A stretch of 64,000 nt of DNA from Uliginosibacterium sp036017065 (GTDB lineage Bacteria; Pseudomonadota; Gammaproteobacteria; Burkholderiales; Rhodocyclaceae). The translations under genes and the position numbers were made by a program. Of the stretch, positions 15,103-25,000 are shown one piece after another. The notes under the pieces are model-generated. The model ran no database searches. It was not told the DNA's origin and saw only the letters and a list, made by a program, of their open reading frames with translations. Positions within the stretch are counted from its first letter, which is position 1. Each line of letters begins with the position of its first letter. The stretch is taken from the NCBI RefSeq assembly GCF_036017065.1, contig NZ_JAYXHR010000002.1, positions 620,001 through 684,000 of the forward strand. Direction: 5' to 3'.

Positions 15103-15995
15103 TGCACCGGATCCAACGCACGACTTGGGTCCGCGGCCATGAACTGTGCCCGAACAGTCTGTCGGTCATACATCTCTAACCCAGCATCCATGAAGCCCTG
15201 CTCATCGAGACGAAGCCAGAGGTCGATTGCAGATGAGATACCGAAGTTGTTCAGCTCCGGATCAATTCCTTCCAGAAACACGTTCGGCTTTAGCAACAGG
15301 TCCTCGGGATACCACTTCCTGCCACCGTATGTATCAATCCCCTCGCCATCTGAGCCAACCAGGCAGGTCCCTTGGGCAAGCTCCCGGATGGTCTTGCTAT
15401 CGATATAGAGGCCACGGATGTAGACACCGTGCTTCCATGCGATGGCAACACATGCAGCGAGATAGCCACGAGCTTTCCAATAGCCAAAGGACCAGTTGTT
15501 GAGGAGGTGATAGCGATAGATCTCCTTTTCGCCAACAGCGCCGATCGTTTCCCTAAAAATGATCAGCGCCTCTCCCTCTTTCTGTTCAGGAGCAAACAGC
15601 ACTCCATCCAGTTTGCCGTCTAGGGTTTTTGCTGTCAGGGACTGCAGAAAGCCTGCTGCCTCCCCCGGCTTCTTGTAGAAGTCCTGGCAGGAGTAGATCT
15701 GTGCCTCAGCGCCGTCCAACCATTCGCGACGCACTGCAAACAAATCGCATGCCGCTTGCAGAACAGTCTCATCCAGCTTGGGCAGAAGATCCGCATCGCT
15801 CTGCACATCTTTCAGCGCCAGGCCATGACCGAAGAAGCGCGGGATCTGGTTCCGGTGAACATCGTGGCTCTCGAACAACCGGACAAAGCGTGCTGCCACG
15901 GTTTCAGAAACTGGATTGCGCTTACCCTGTGCCCACTTCCAGAACCGAACGATCTTCTCGGCAATGTTGAGGGTTGAAAGAACCTCTCCCAGCAT
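15099..15995 (-). CDS. Unknown protein at the end of the restriction operon
   Basis: A 298-residue soluble protein. Residues ~1-55 are helical and basic (IAEKIVRFWKWAQGKRNPVS), possibly a helix-turn-helix. The rest mixes alpha and beta (DGVLFAPEQKEGEALIIFRETIG, YRYHLLNNWSFGYWKARGYLAACVAIA, VYIRGLYIDSKTIRELA) without a domain I can name. The start at 15995 leaves an 8-base gap after the DUF5655 gene, whereas longer starts would overlap it. Its last base pairs overlap a GTG start of a small ORF. Its position inside a defence operon suggests a regulatory or effector role, but this is inference only. Confidence 0.55.
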   Translation of the reverse strand: MLGEVLSTLNIAEKIVRFWKWAQGKRNPVSETVAARFVRLFESHDVHRNQIPRFFGHGLALKDVQSDADLLPKLDETVLQAACDLFAVRREWLDGAEAQIYSCQDFYKKPGEAAGFLQSLTAKTLDGKLDGVLFAPEQKEGEALIIFRETIGAVGEKEIYRYHLLNNWSFGYWKARGYLAACVAIAWKHGVYIRGLYIDSKTIRELAQGTCLVGSDGEGIDTYGGRKWYPEDLLLKPNVFLEGIDPELNNFGISSAIDLWLRLDEQGFMDAGLEMYDRQTVRAQFMAADPSRALDPVQ

Positions 15996-16003
15996 TTGAG
16001 CGC

Positions 16004-16950
16004 TCAGTTCTCTGCGTAGGCCCGTTCGATCAAGACACGCGCCTTGTCGAAGTCCGCGGTCGAACGCAACGTCAGTTCCAGATCGCCTGTGCCCCAATGC
16101 CCGATCTTGCTCACGTCACGCGAAAAGCCTTCTTCAAGTAGCACCGTTGCGGGGTCGAGCTTGAGAATCAAAAAGACATGCGGGTCGACTTTCGAGATCA
16201 GCGACATGCACACGAAGTTCTTCAGCCGGCGGAAGGCAACGTAGAGCTTCAGCGGCTTTTCGATGATGTCGTCGCCTTGCGCAAGGATGAAGCTGCGCGT
16301 CTGCTCGTAAAGTGACCGCAACTCGGGTGATGCAGTAGCGATCTGGTCACCATGCGTTTTCATTGCCAGTGTGGACGCTGCGGGCGCCTTGGTCGGCTTG
16401 TCGGCAGCGGGCTCATCTACGTCTGTAACGGATTGCGTGCTCGCCGCACTCGCGCCATTCACCAATTCCAGCAGCAGCAAGTCATCACCGAACAGCTTGT
16501 AGCGATCAGCTCGATGCTGCGGTTTATCTGCGCAATGGCGTGTTCGTCGTAGCGCGTGAAGTCCGCCGCAATACACAACAGGCGCGTGCCACTCCATTCG
16601 ATCTTGCTGGCCTCGTCCTTACCAAGCTTGTCCATCACCAGCAAACGAAAGTCCGCTTTGTGATCCAGCAGCCAGTCCAGATAGAAAAGGCCCTGGTTGA
16701 TCACGTTTTCGTTGCTATGGCGTTTGTACTCGATGATTACCGGGCAGCCGTTCTCGTCCAGTCCGAGCGAGTCAACACGCCCGCGGTGCTTGGCGCCCGT
16801 CTTGTACTCGGTGGCAAGAAAACGTACTCCGAGGAAGGTCTCCATCTGTGATTCGATCAGGCGCTGCAGGCCACGCTCCATGGCTGCCGATTTGCCGGCC
16901 AATTCGCTGGCGCTGTTATTCGCGTAGCGAAAGAGTCTGATGTCACTCAT
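16004..16950 (-). pseudogene. DUF5655-type PD-(D/E)xK nuclease, frameshifted
   Basis: The N-terminal half (16950 to ~16507) reads MSDIRLFRYANN...GRVDSLGLDENGCPVIIEYKRHSN, a nuclease-like fold with Asp and Glu-x-Lys (IIEYK). At ~16505 the frame is lost. The family sequence continues as RYKLFGDDLLLLELVN in the next frame and runs on to a DUF5655 domain ending at 16004. A single-base deletion within GAGCTGATCGCTACAAG explains it. There is no homopolymer or slippery heptamer, so a real mutation or a sequencing error is more likely than programmed shifting. The gene lies 39 bases after hsdM and 8 bases before the next gene, inside the operon. Confidence 0.75.
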
Positions 16951-16989
16951 AGGTAAGAAGCCATCCTCGGTTGAACCACTCGGTAGTGT

Positions 16990-18606
16990 TCAGGGCAGCA
17001 GCGGCAAGCCCAGCTGCCTGAGAAAATCGTTGTGCGCTTTCTTTGCTTCGACAATGTTCTTCTCGATGTCGACCAGTTGGTCATGCACCGCCGCGAGGTC
17101 GACCTCTTCTTCCGCCACCGACGTGCTGACATAGCGCGAGATGTTCAAGTTGAAATCGTTCTTCTCGATTTCTTCCATGGTGACGCGCCGTGAATACCGG
17201 GGAACATCTTGCGGACGGTATTGGTAAGTGTCGACGATCTTGCTGATGTGCTCTTCCGTCAGCTGGTTCTGCCTCTTACCCTTAACGAAGTGCTCAGCAG
17301 CATTGATGAAAAGCACATCGTCTGGCTTCTTGCACTTCTTCAGTACGAGGATGCAGACCGGAATCCCCGTCGAGTAGAAAAGGTTCGCCGGCAGGCCGAT
17401 CACCGTATCGATGTGGCCGTCCTTCAGCAGCTTGGTGCGGATGCGCTCTTCCGCGCCGCCGCGAAACAGCACGCCGTGCGGCAGGATGATGGCCATCACG
17501 CCATCGTCTTTCAGGTAGTGCAGCCCGTGCAGCAGGAAGGCGAAGTCCGCCGCGCTCTTTGGGGCGATGCCATGGTTCTTGAAGCGCATGTCCTCGCTGA
17601 TGGCGTCGGTCGGTTCCCAGCGATAACTGAAAGGTGGGTTCGCCACGATTGCATCGAAAGCGGGTTTTTTCGCCGGGTTGGTCTCGCGCAGGTAGTCCCA
17701 GGCGTTGGTCAGCGTGTCGCCGTGGTAGATCTCGAACTCCGTGTCCTTCACCCCGTGCAGCAGCATGTTCATGCGCGCCAGGTTGTAGGTGGTGATGTTG
17801 TATTCCTGCCCGTAGATCTTGCCGATGCTACCGCCCGCGTCCTTCATGCGGTGACGGATGTTCAGCAGCAGCGAACCGGAGCCACAAGCGAAGTCGAACA
17901 CGCTGTCCAGCTTCTTGCGTAGCCCTTCCTTTGGTTCCTGGCTGTCGAGTGTGACGATGGCGGACAGAATGTCGGAGACTCTTTGAGGTGTGTAGAACTC
18001 ACCCGCCTTCTTGCCTGAGCCCGCCGCAAACTGACCGATCAGGTATTCATAGGCGTTGCCCAGCGTGTCGGTGTCGGTGGAGAACAGTGACATGCCGCGT
18101 GCCAATTCCGAGATGATCGAGCACAGTTTGTCATTGCGTTCCGAGTGCTTGCGGCCGAGTTTGTCAGAGGTAAGGTTGATCTCCGAAAACAGGCCCCGGA
18201 AACTGCTCTGGAAGGATTCTTCCTCGATGTACCTGAAACCCTTCTGCAGCGTACCAAGCAGCTTGTCGCTCTGAGTCTTCGCCAGATGAACGACGCTGCC
18301 CCAAAGAAAGTCTGGCTCGATCACGTAATGCACCTTGCGGCGCATCTGCTTTTCGAATTCGACGATATCGTCCGCGTTTGCCTCATACCACAGCGCCAAG
18401 GGCGGTCTCGTTTCGCCGTCCTGCGGTTTCGGGTAATCCAGCCCCAACTCCTTCTTCGCCGCCTGCTCGTAGTTGTCCGAGAGATAGCGCAGGAAGAGGA
18501 AGGACAGCATGTAATCGCGGAAGTCATCCGCGCCCATCGCACCACGCAGTTGATCTGCTATCGCCCAAAGCGTTTTGCCAAGTTGTTTTTGTTCGTTGTC
18601 AGTCAT
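16990..18606 (-). CDS. hsdM: Type I restriction-modification N6-adenine methyltransferase subunit
   Basis: A 538-residue HsdM. The N-terminal helical domain (residues ~8-170) is followed by AGEFYTPQRV (201-210), the SAM-binding motif I DFACGSGS (238-245) and the catalytic NPPF (323-326). A coiled-coil C-terminus contacts HsdS. It methylates adenine in the bipartite target chosen by HsdS and is needed for both modification and restriction. The ATG overlaps the RhuM stop (ATGA). hsdM is placed last of the three hsd genes, unlike the more common R-M-S order, with RhuM and a PrrC-like gene between hsdS and hsdM. Confidence 0.96.
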   Translation of the reverse strand: MTDNEQKQLGKTLWAIADQLRGAMGADDFRDYMLSFLFLRYLSDNYEQAAKKELGLDYPKPQDGETRPPLALWYEANADDIVEFEKQMRRKVHYVIEPDFLWGSVVHLAKTQSDKLLGTLQKGFRYIEEESFQSSFRGLFSEINLTSDKLGRKHSERNDKLCSIISELARGMSLFSTDTDTLGNAYEYLIGQFAAGSGKKAGEFYTPQRVSDILSAIVTLDSQEPKEGLRKKLDSVFDFACGSGSLLLNIRHRMKDAGGSIGKIYGQEYNITTYNLARMNMLLHGVKDTEFEIYHGDTLTNAWDYLRETNPAKKPAFDAIVANPPFSYRWEPTDAISEDMRFKNHGIAPKSAADFAFLLHGLHYLKDDGVMAIILPHGVLFRGGAEERIRTKLLKDGHIDTVIGLPANLFYSTGIPVCILVLKKCKKPDDVLFINAAEHFVKGKRQNQLTEEHISKIVDTYQYRPQDVPRYSRRVTMEEIEKNDFNLNISRYVSTSVAEEEVDLAAVHDQLVDIEKNIVEAKKAHNDFLRQLGLPLLP

Positions 18607-19613
18607 GGCTTGGGTCGTTTCTTGAGTGTGTTTTCCAGAGCCTTCAGTTCGGCTTCGTCCTGCGCATCGGCTTCGCGGGCCTCGTCCTGTTTGCGGCGCT
18701 GGTCGTAGTCGAGATAGAGCGCGGCGGTAGTCCGTTCCATCTGCGCATGGCTCACCTTGCCCGCATGCGTGAGCACCGGAAAGCCGTTGCTGCTGATGAT
18801 CTGGTCCACGTTCTGGCGCCAGAAGCTCATACGGATCTCTTCCCGGCGCTTGGTGCGCAGCTCGGCGGTTTCCAGAAAGATCGTCACCAGGCGATTGAGC
18901 GTGTCGATCTCGTCGGCGTTCAGGTAATTCTTGGCGATCACGATGTCCTGCTTGCGCACCTTATCGCCTTGCCAGTGCAGCAGGCCGAAGTGGCGGTCGT
19001 CCGGGTTGGCGCAGGCCATGATCAGCTCGGCTGCCGTCTGCTGCGTCACGGCGTAGAGAAGCAGGTTCTGCACCGTGGCAAAGAAGGTCTGTGTCGTCTT
19101 GTCGGTCTTGTCGTAGTCGACGCTCAAGGCAAACAGGTCGCGCACTTTCTGGTAGAAGCGCTTCTCCGAGGCACGGATGTCGCGGATGCGCTCCAGCATC
19201 TCGTCGAAGTAGTCCGGGCGGCCATCCGGGTTCTTCAGGCGCTCATCGTCCAGCACGAAGCCCTTGAACAAGTACTCCTTGAGCACCGTGCTGGCCCAGC
19301 GGCGGAACTGCACGCCGCGCGGCGAGCGCACGCGGTAGCCCACGGCGAGGATGGCGTCGAGGTTGTAGAGCGTCAGCGGGCGCTGTACTTGTCGGGTGCC
19401 TTCGGTTTGAACTACCGAGGATTCCTCGGTAGTTGCCTCCCGGCTCAGCTCAGCGTCATCAAAAATGTTCTTCAGGTGCAGGCCGACATTGTCGGTGCTC
19501 ACATCGAATAACTCGGCCATCTCGCGCTGCGTGAGCCAGACCGTCTGCTGCTCGGCCCGCAGCTTGATCTGGCTGCGCCCGTCTTCGGTGGTGTAGAGGA
19601 TCAGCTCGCTCAT
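18603..19613 (-). CDS. RhuM-family (virulence protein RhuM) DNA-binding-like protein
   Basis: A 336-residue protein. The N-terminal part has a helix-turn-helix-like segment (WLTQREMAELFDVSTDNVGLHLKNIF), then the family core YNLDAILAVGYRVRSPRGVQFRRWA, and a C-terminal half with FFATVQNLLLYAVTQQTAAELI and a charged coiled-coil tail. RhuM was named from a Salmonella pathogenicity island, but homologues are often embedded in type I restriction operons; the biochemical role is unknown. Both ends overlap neighbours by 4 bases (ATGA), so it is tightly coupled to the PrrC-like gene before it and hsdM after it. A perfect 11-base palindrome lies in its coding region. Confidence 0.88.
   Translation of the reverse strand: MSELILYTTEDGRSQIKLRAEQQTVWLTQREMAELFDVSTDNVGLHLKNIFDDAELSREATTEESSVVQTEGTRQVQRPLTLYNLDAILAVGYRVRSPRGVQFRRWASTVLKEYLFKGFVLDDERLKNPDGRPDYFDEMLERIRDIRASEKRFYQKVRDLFALSVDYDKTDKTTQTFFATVQNLLLYAVTQQTAAELIMACANPDDRHFGLLHWQGDKVRKQDIVIAKNYLNADEIDTLNRLVTIFLETAELRTKRREEIRMSFWRQNVDQIISSNGFPVLTHAGKVSHAQMERTTAALYLDYDQRRKQDEAREADAQDEAELKALENTLKKRPKP
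19410..19434. repeat. Perfect 11-3-11 palindrome inside the rhuM coding region
   Basis: AACTACCGAGG, three bases, then CCTCGGTAGTT. As RNA it forms a strong hairpin early in rhuM, upstream of hsdM in the operon. It is either a regulatory structure or a protein-binding site. Confidence 0.6.
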
Positions 19614-20779
19614 GCGCCAGTCACCGGATCGGCCGCCTTCGGGAACAGCTCAGGATTGAAGGCGTAGCGCGTCAGGAAGTCGTTGAGGATCTGTTTGAAG
19701 TGGGCCTTGTTCTCGTCCAGCATCTGCTGTGGCTCGTACAGCGAATAGTTGCCGTGGCTCATGATGTTGATCAGCCGCGTGTGCAGGATGCCGTCGGGAT
19801 CATCTTCAGCCTGCTTGATGCACGCTGAGAAACCATGGTGACCGTGGAAGCTCGCCGTCTTCTCCAGGATCGTGCGCAGCATGTTGAAGTGGTGGGTGAA
19901 CAGCCGGTCTTCCTGGGCGGCATTGTGCAGCTCCACCAACACCGCAACGTGGTGGAAGAACGGCGTATCGGTCTTTTCCTCACGCAGCGTGTAGCCGACG
20001 CCGCCCACGCCTTTACTGAGAAAGAAGCACTTGGCCTTTTTCATCTCGTTGCTCAGCACGTTGAAGAACAGGGTGTGATGCGTCGAGATCACGGTCTTGA
20101 GCTTGTTGTCTTCCCGCTTGAGCAACTGCGCTAAGTGGTTGGCCATGGTGATCGCGTTGTGTTCGTCCAGCGATGAAATCGGGTCGTCGATATAGACGTA
20201 CTTCACCCAGCGATAGGCCTCGATCTCCGGGTCCATCGCCAGCTCCACGATGGCGAGGAAGAAGCACCAGATGAAGATGTTCTCTTCGCCACGCGAGACC
20301 TTGATGTCTTCCACCACCGTCCGCACACCATCGACCTCCACTTCGCGCGAGAAACTCACCTCCCACTCGGTAGTGTCGATGCGGAAATCGAAATCGGCGT
20401 AGCGGCTCAGGAGCGGGCGGATGCGGTTATCCATTTCCAGCTCGCCCAGGCCCGCGAAGAAGCGTGAGTCGCGGTTGATCTTCAGCACCCGCTCGCGGTC
20501 GTTCGCTAGGTCGTTGTCCCAGTGGAACAGGTCTTCGGTGAAGGCGTTGAAGTAGAGCGTGTCGCTTTCCGTCTCGGTGATCGTCAGCGGATCATCGACC
20601 GTGTCGTCGACGGTCTTTGCACGATGCGTCGTCATCTTGCCCAGGTCCTTGAACGCCACCGATAGCCGCGTCTTGCCTGTGCCGTTGTAGGCGTAGAGCA
20701 GCACGAACTTCTTCTGCGCCAGCTCCGTGCGGAGTTGTTGCGCGAGTTCGGGCAGGCCGGGGAAGCTCATGGGCACCAT
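19610..20779 (-). CDS. prrC: PrrC-like ATPase/anticodon nuclease in a type I restriction operon
   Basis: A 389-residue protein. The N-terminal ABC-type ATPase has Walker A AYNGTGKT (30-37), a signature-like VSRGEEN (161-167), Walker B YVYIDDPISSLDE (194-206) and an H-loop STHH (232-235). The C-terminal ~100 residues carry Arg302-x3-Glu306 and His342 (MSHGNY). This matches in order and spacing the Arg320-Glu324-His356 triad of E. coli PrrC (396 residues), which cleaves tRNA-Lys when phage disables EcoprrI restriction. The location directly after hsdS is also that of prrC. The start could be 20779 or 20770. It is called PrrC-like with good but not complete certainty; a plain ATPase is the alternative. 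Confidence 0.72.
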   Translation of the reverse strand: MVPMSFPGLPELAQQLRTELAQKKFVLLYAYNGTGKTRLSVAFKDLGKMTTHRAKTVDDTVDDPLTITETESDTLYFNAFTEDLFHWDNDLANDRERVLKINRDSRFFAGLGELEMDNRIRPLLSRYADFDFRIDTTEWEVSFSREVEVDGVRTVVEDIKVSRGEENIFIWCFFLAIVELAMDPEIEAYRWVKYVYIDDPISSLDEHNAITMANHLAQLLKREDNKLKTVISTHHTLFFNVLSNEMKKAKCFFLSKGVGGVGYTLREEKTDTPFFHHVAVLVELHNAAQEDRLFTHHFNMLRTILEKTASFHGHHGFSACIKQAEDDPDGILHTRLINIMSHGNYSLYEPQQMLDENKAHFKQILNDFLTRYAFNPELFPKAADPVTGA

Positions 20780-20782
20780 GCG

Positions 20783-22048
20783 TTAGGCCTCCTCCAACGA
20801 TGGGAAGAGCTGTTGCATCAAGCCCTGCTTGTGCGCTTTCAATGATTCAAGCCTGTCGGATTCGATAGTGATTTTGGTGTCAAGTGACGACAGGCAGTTG
20901 GCGATCCTCGTCTGCTCGTCGACCGAAACGGGCAAAGCAATTTCTAGGTTCTCAAATTCCTTCTGACCCAGGGTCTTGTTCCTACCCGCGCCACCTGGCG
21001 ATGCCACCCCCAGCAAGCGCTTGCCTTCTTTGGTGAGGAAGAACCCCTTAACGTACTCAACATCGCACTTGCCGGGTTTCGCTACATACATTGGAAATCG
21101 GTGAGAGGCGATCATTCCGATTTCGTTTTCGGTGGTCGTCGCCACCGCTTGCTCCCAAGCAAACACAATATTTAGTACGAGAGCGTCTTGCACCACTTGA
21201 AACACTCGCTTTTCACCAATGACTTTGCCGAGAGTAGGTTCCTTGTGAAAGATGCCTTTTCCATGGGATCGAATACCGATCTCTCGATACGTTAGATCGG
21301 GTTCAACACTTACCGAGACGGAGGCTTTGCTCAGCAAACTTGCGATCTTCTGGGTGTGCCAAGAACCAGCGCTAGCGAACTCGGGGAAGCGGAGGCCGGG
21401 GAGGGTTTCGCCTTCGCGGGGGAAGAGTTGCTGCATCAGGCCGCGCTTGTAGGTCTTCAAGGCCTCGACTTTCCGCCCCTGCGCAGCAATCAGCTCGTCC
21501 AGCGAGCTCAGGCAGTCGGCGACTTTTTGCTGCTCGCGTTCATCGGGAAATGCAATCTCAAGTTGTGCAAGCTGACTGGGATATAGGTGCACAACGGTGT
21601 CACCTTGCGCAACTTTGGCAACGGCTCTTCGTTTTGGCCCATTCAGAAAGTAGCTGAGAAACACGCCGTTGTGCCTTGTCCGGATTACGTTCAGGTCACT
21701 TCCAAGCGCTACTTCGTCGAGTAGAACGCAAGAGGCTGTCGCTATGTCCTCTTTGGTCTCACCAGAGGCCGGAATGATCACGTCGTTTTTGCGACTCAGA
21801 AAGAGTTCCCATTCAGGCAAGTTGGTCCTAGACACAACTTCCAGAATGGTTTCGCCATATCGCGTGTACAGCTCACCGTAGCGAATACACAACCTGTTGC
21901 CATTCGGATCCACCTCGGCTTTTGAGATACCCCGACCTTTATGAAAAGTAGCTTCTGAGCCGAGAGTCATTTCCTTCCATTTAGCCGCCCCTTGAAACTC
22001 CGGAAACCGCAACTTCGGCACGAGCGCTTTCTTACTTTCCTTCTCCAT
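20783..22048 (-). CDS. hsdS: Type I restriction-modification specificity subunit
   Basis: A 421-residue HsdS with the usual internal symmetry. Target-recognition domain 1 spans ~residues 15-165, followed by a conserved helix region with KVADCLSSLDELIAAQ and LKTYKRGLMQQLFP. Target-recognition domain 2 spans ~220-370, followed by a second copy with RIANCLSSLDTKI and LKAHKQGLMQQLFP. The two domains define the two halves of an asymmetric DNA target. The target itself cannot be read from sequence. It starts 3 bases after hsdR ends and stops 3 bases before the PrrC-like gene. The near-repeated conserved regions could recombine to change specificity. Confidence 0.95.
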   Translation of the reverse strand: MEKESKKALVPKLRFPEFQGAAKWKEMTLGSEATFHKGRGISKAEVDPNGNRLCIRYGELYTRYGETILEVVSRTNLPEWELFLSRKNDVIIPASGETKEDIATASCVLLDEVALGSDLNVIRTRHNGVFLSYFLNGPKRRAVAKVAQGDTVVHLYPSQLAQLEIAFPDEREQQKVADCLSSLDELIAAQGRKVEALKTYKRGLMQQLFPREGETLPGLRFPEFASAGSWHTQKIASLLSKASVSVSVEPDLTYREIGIRSHGKGIFHKEPTLGKVIGEKRVFQVVQDALVLNIVFAWEQAVATTTENEIGMIASHRFPMYVAKPGKCDVEYVKGFFLTKEGKRLLGVASPGGAGRNKTLGQKEFENLEIALPVSVDEQTRIANCLSSLDTKITIESDRLESLKAHKQGLMQQLFPSLEEA

Positions 22049-22051
22049 CGC

Positions 22052-25000
22052 TCAATCCTCGTAAGCCTGAAGGCCCGAGATCTCGCGGCCTCCGGCGCGT
22101 TTCTTGAGCATCGGCACCAGCTCGCCCATCAAAGCCAGCTCCTTCTGCGTGCGGGCTTTCCAGCCCAACTCCAGCGGGGTGAGCAATTCGGTGAGTTGTT
22201 CGCCGTCGAAGATGCGGCGCTCCAGCACGCCATCCACAAAGCCTTGCAACGCAGCTGCGGGCAGGCCGTGGCGGGCGGCGAGTTCGTTCAGCTCGCGCGC
22301 GGCCTTCACGGCCTTGAATTGCTGATAGCCGGTGCGGATGGCGCGTTCGTCCAGCCCTTCTCCGGCCTTGAGGCCCATGACGTATTCGGTGATGAGGTCG
22401 CGCTCGTCGATGAATTTGGCGTCGCCTCCGATGAGGCTGATCAGTTGATCGCGGCTCATGCGGGCCGTGCCAGGCTTCTTGGTCGAGTAGTCGGCGATGA
22501 GGTGCATGATGTAGTCGTAATCAATCGTCGCGGAAGCGAAGAGCGAGAGTTCGAGATCAAGCTGGGCCAGTGCCTGGCGCGTGTCGTCCTCTGCCCGGTT
22601 GCCTGCGCTCGCGCGTTCGTCGCGCAGGCGCTTGGCGGTTTCGAGGTACTGGCCACGGAAGGCGTTCAGTTCATCCTTGGGCAAAATGGTCTGGATGGTG
22701 TCTGTCTGCTCCGGCGTGAGGTCGGTGTATTGATCGAGCTGGGTCTGCAGCTTTTGCACCTTCTTGAAAGCTTCGATAAAGCCGATGCGGGCTTCGTCGC
22801 CCTTTAGCTGCGCGATCTCTTCAGGTTTGCCGGACAGGCCATGGACCTGCAGGAAAGTCTGCAGGCCGATCTTGGCTTCCTGCAGTTTCTCGATCACGGC
22901 GGGGGCTTTTTCCACCAGCCAGATCTTGCGGGCGGCTTCGGCCTTGGCGCCGGAGAAAAGAACGATGGCGGTGTCGACCGCTTCTTGCTGGCCCCGGAAG
23001 TCGATGATCTGGCCGAAGGGTTTGGTGTCGTTCAGCACGCGGTTGGTGCGGCTAAAAGCCTGGATGAGGCTGTGGTATTTGAGGTTCTTGTCGACGTAAA
23101 GCGTATTGAGGTACTTGCTGTCGAAGCCGGTGAGCAGCATGTCGACAACGATGGTGACGTCGATCTTGTGCTGCGCGGCGCTCGGGTTGACCTTGCGCAG
23201 GTCGACATCGGGCCATTGCTGGTCTTTGATGCGTTGCTGCACGTCCTGGTAGTAAAGGTCGAACAGGTAGATGGAGTGATTGGTGCCGTAGCGGGCGTTG
23301 TAGTCCGCGATGATGGCTTCAAGCGCGGCTTTCTTGCCTTCGGGGTCTTGCTGGTTGTCCTGGTTTTCCTGCTGCAGGTCGTCCTGAAGCTGACGTACAT
23401 CGGCCGCGCCATTGGGGTTGGGGTTTTGCGGATCGTCAGCCAGCGCTTTGGCCGGTGGTGAAAACACCGTCGCGATATTGAGCGGCAGGTATGCCGGATT
23501 GCTCGCAGCCTTCTCCGACTGAACGGTCTTGAACAGCTCAACGTACTCGATGGCGTCATTGATTGAGGCCGTGGCAAAGATGGCGTTGAACTTGCGCCCG
23601 CCCGTGGCGGCATCGTGCTTGGTGAGGATGGCCTCCACAATGGCCCGCTTGGTTGGTTTTATGAACTTCTTGGGCGGGCTGGGTGGATTGGTTTCCTCCG
23701 GCATTCCGTAGTAATCGACGTGAAAGCGCAGGACGTTGCGATCTTCAATCGCGTGGGTGATGGTGTATTCGTGCAGGCACTGCTGGAAGAGGTCTTCCGT
23801 GGTCTTCAGCGTCTGCTCTTCTCCGCTGATCTGCCTGACAGTGGCGTTGTCGTCGAAGATGGGCGTGCCGGTAAAGCCGAAGAGCTGGGCCTTGGGGAAG
23901 AACTCCTTGATGGTCCGGTGGTTCTCGCCGAACTGCGAGCGGTGGCATTCGTCGAAGATGAAGACGATGCGCTTGTCGCGCATGGCTTCGAGCTGGTCGG
24001 CATAGGTGGCGAGCCCGCGCTTTTCGCGGCTCCTGTTGCGTTTGCTGTTTTCGTTCAGCGCCAGGCCTAGCTTCTGGATGGTGCAGACGATGACCTTGTC
24101 GGCCGCGTCGTCCGAGAGCAGTCGACGGACCAGTTCACCGGTGTTGGTATTGCTCTCGACGCAGCCTTCCTGGAAGCGGTTGAATTCCTCGCGGGTCTGG
24201 CGGTCGAGGTCTTTGCGGTCGACGACGAACAGGCATTTCTCGATGTTCGGATTGGCCTTGAGCAGGGTGGAGGCCTTGAAGCTGGTGAGCGTTTTGCCGC
24301 TGCCGGTGGTGTGCCAGACGTAGCCGTTGCCGCTGTTATCTTCGATGCACTTGACGATATTCTTGACGGCGTAGATCTGGTAGGGCCGCATCATCAAAAG
24401 CTTCTGCTCGCTGGCGACCAGCACCATGTAGCGGCTGATCATCTGGCCAAGCGTGCACTTGGCGAGGAAGGCATCGGAAAACTCATCGAGACCGGTGATC
24501 TTGGTGTTGTCTGGCGCTGCGAATTGGTAGATGGGCAGAAAGCGCTCGTCGGCATTAAAGCTGAAATGCCGGGCATTGTTGTTGGCAAAGTAGTAAGTCG
24601 AGGTGCGATTACTGACCACGAACACCTGCATGAAACACATCAAGGTGCGCGTGAAGCCATTTCCCGGATCGTTCTTGTACTCGACGATCTGTTCGATAGC
24701 GCGGCGCGGGTTGATGCCCAACGTTTTCAGTTCGATCTGCACCGCCGGCACGCCGTTGATGAGCAGCACGACGTCGAAGCGGTGATGGCTGTAGTCCGAA
24801 TTGATGCGCAGTTGGCTAGCAATTTCGAAGCTGTTCTTGCACCAGTCGTCGATGTTGACGAGGGTGTAGTTCAGTGGCGTGCCGTCCTCGCGGGTAAAGC
24901 TACTACGTGTGCGTAACGTTTGCGCGGCGGTGAAAACATCAGGAGTGACGATCTCTTCGAGCAGGCGCGCAAATTCTTCGTCGGTCAGCTTGACGCGGTT

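Noticed and set aside
16459..16507. Programmed frameshifting in the DUF5655 gene
   Set aside because: No slippery heptamer, homopolymer or downstream structure is evident at the shift point; mutation or sequencing error is simpler.
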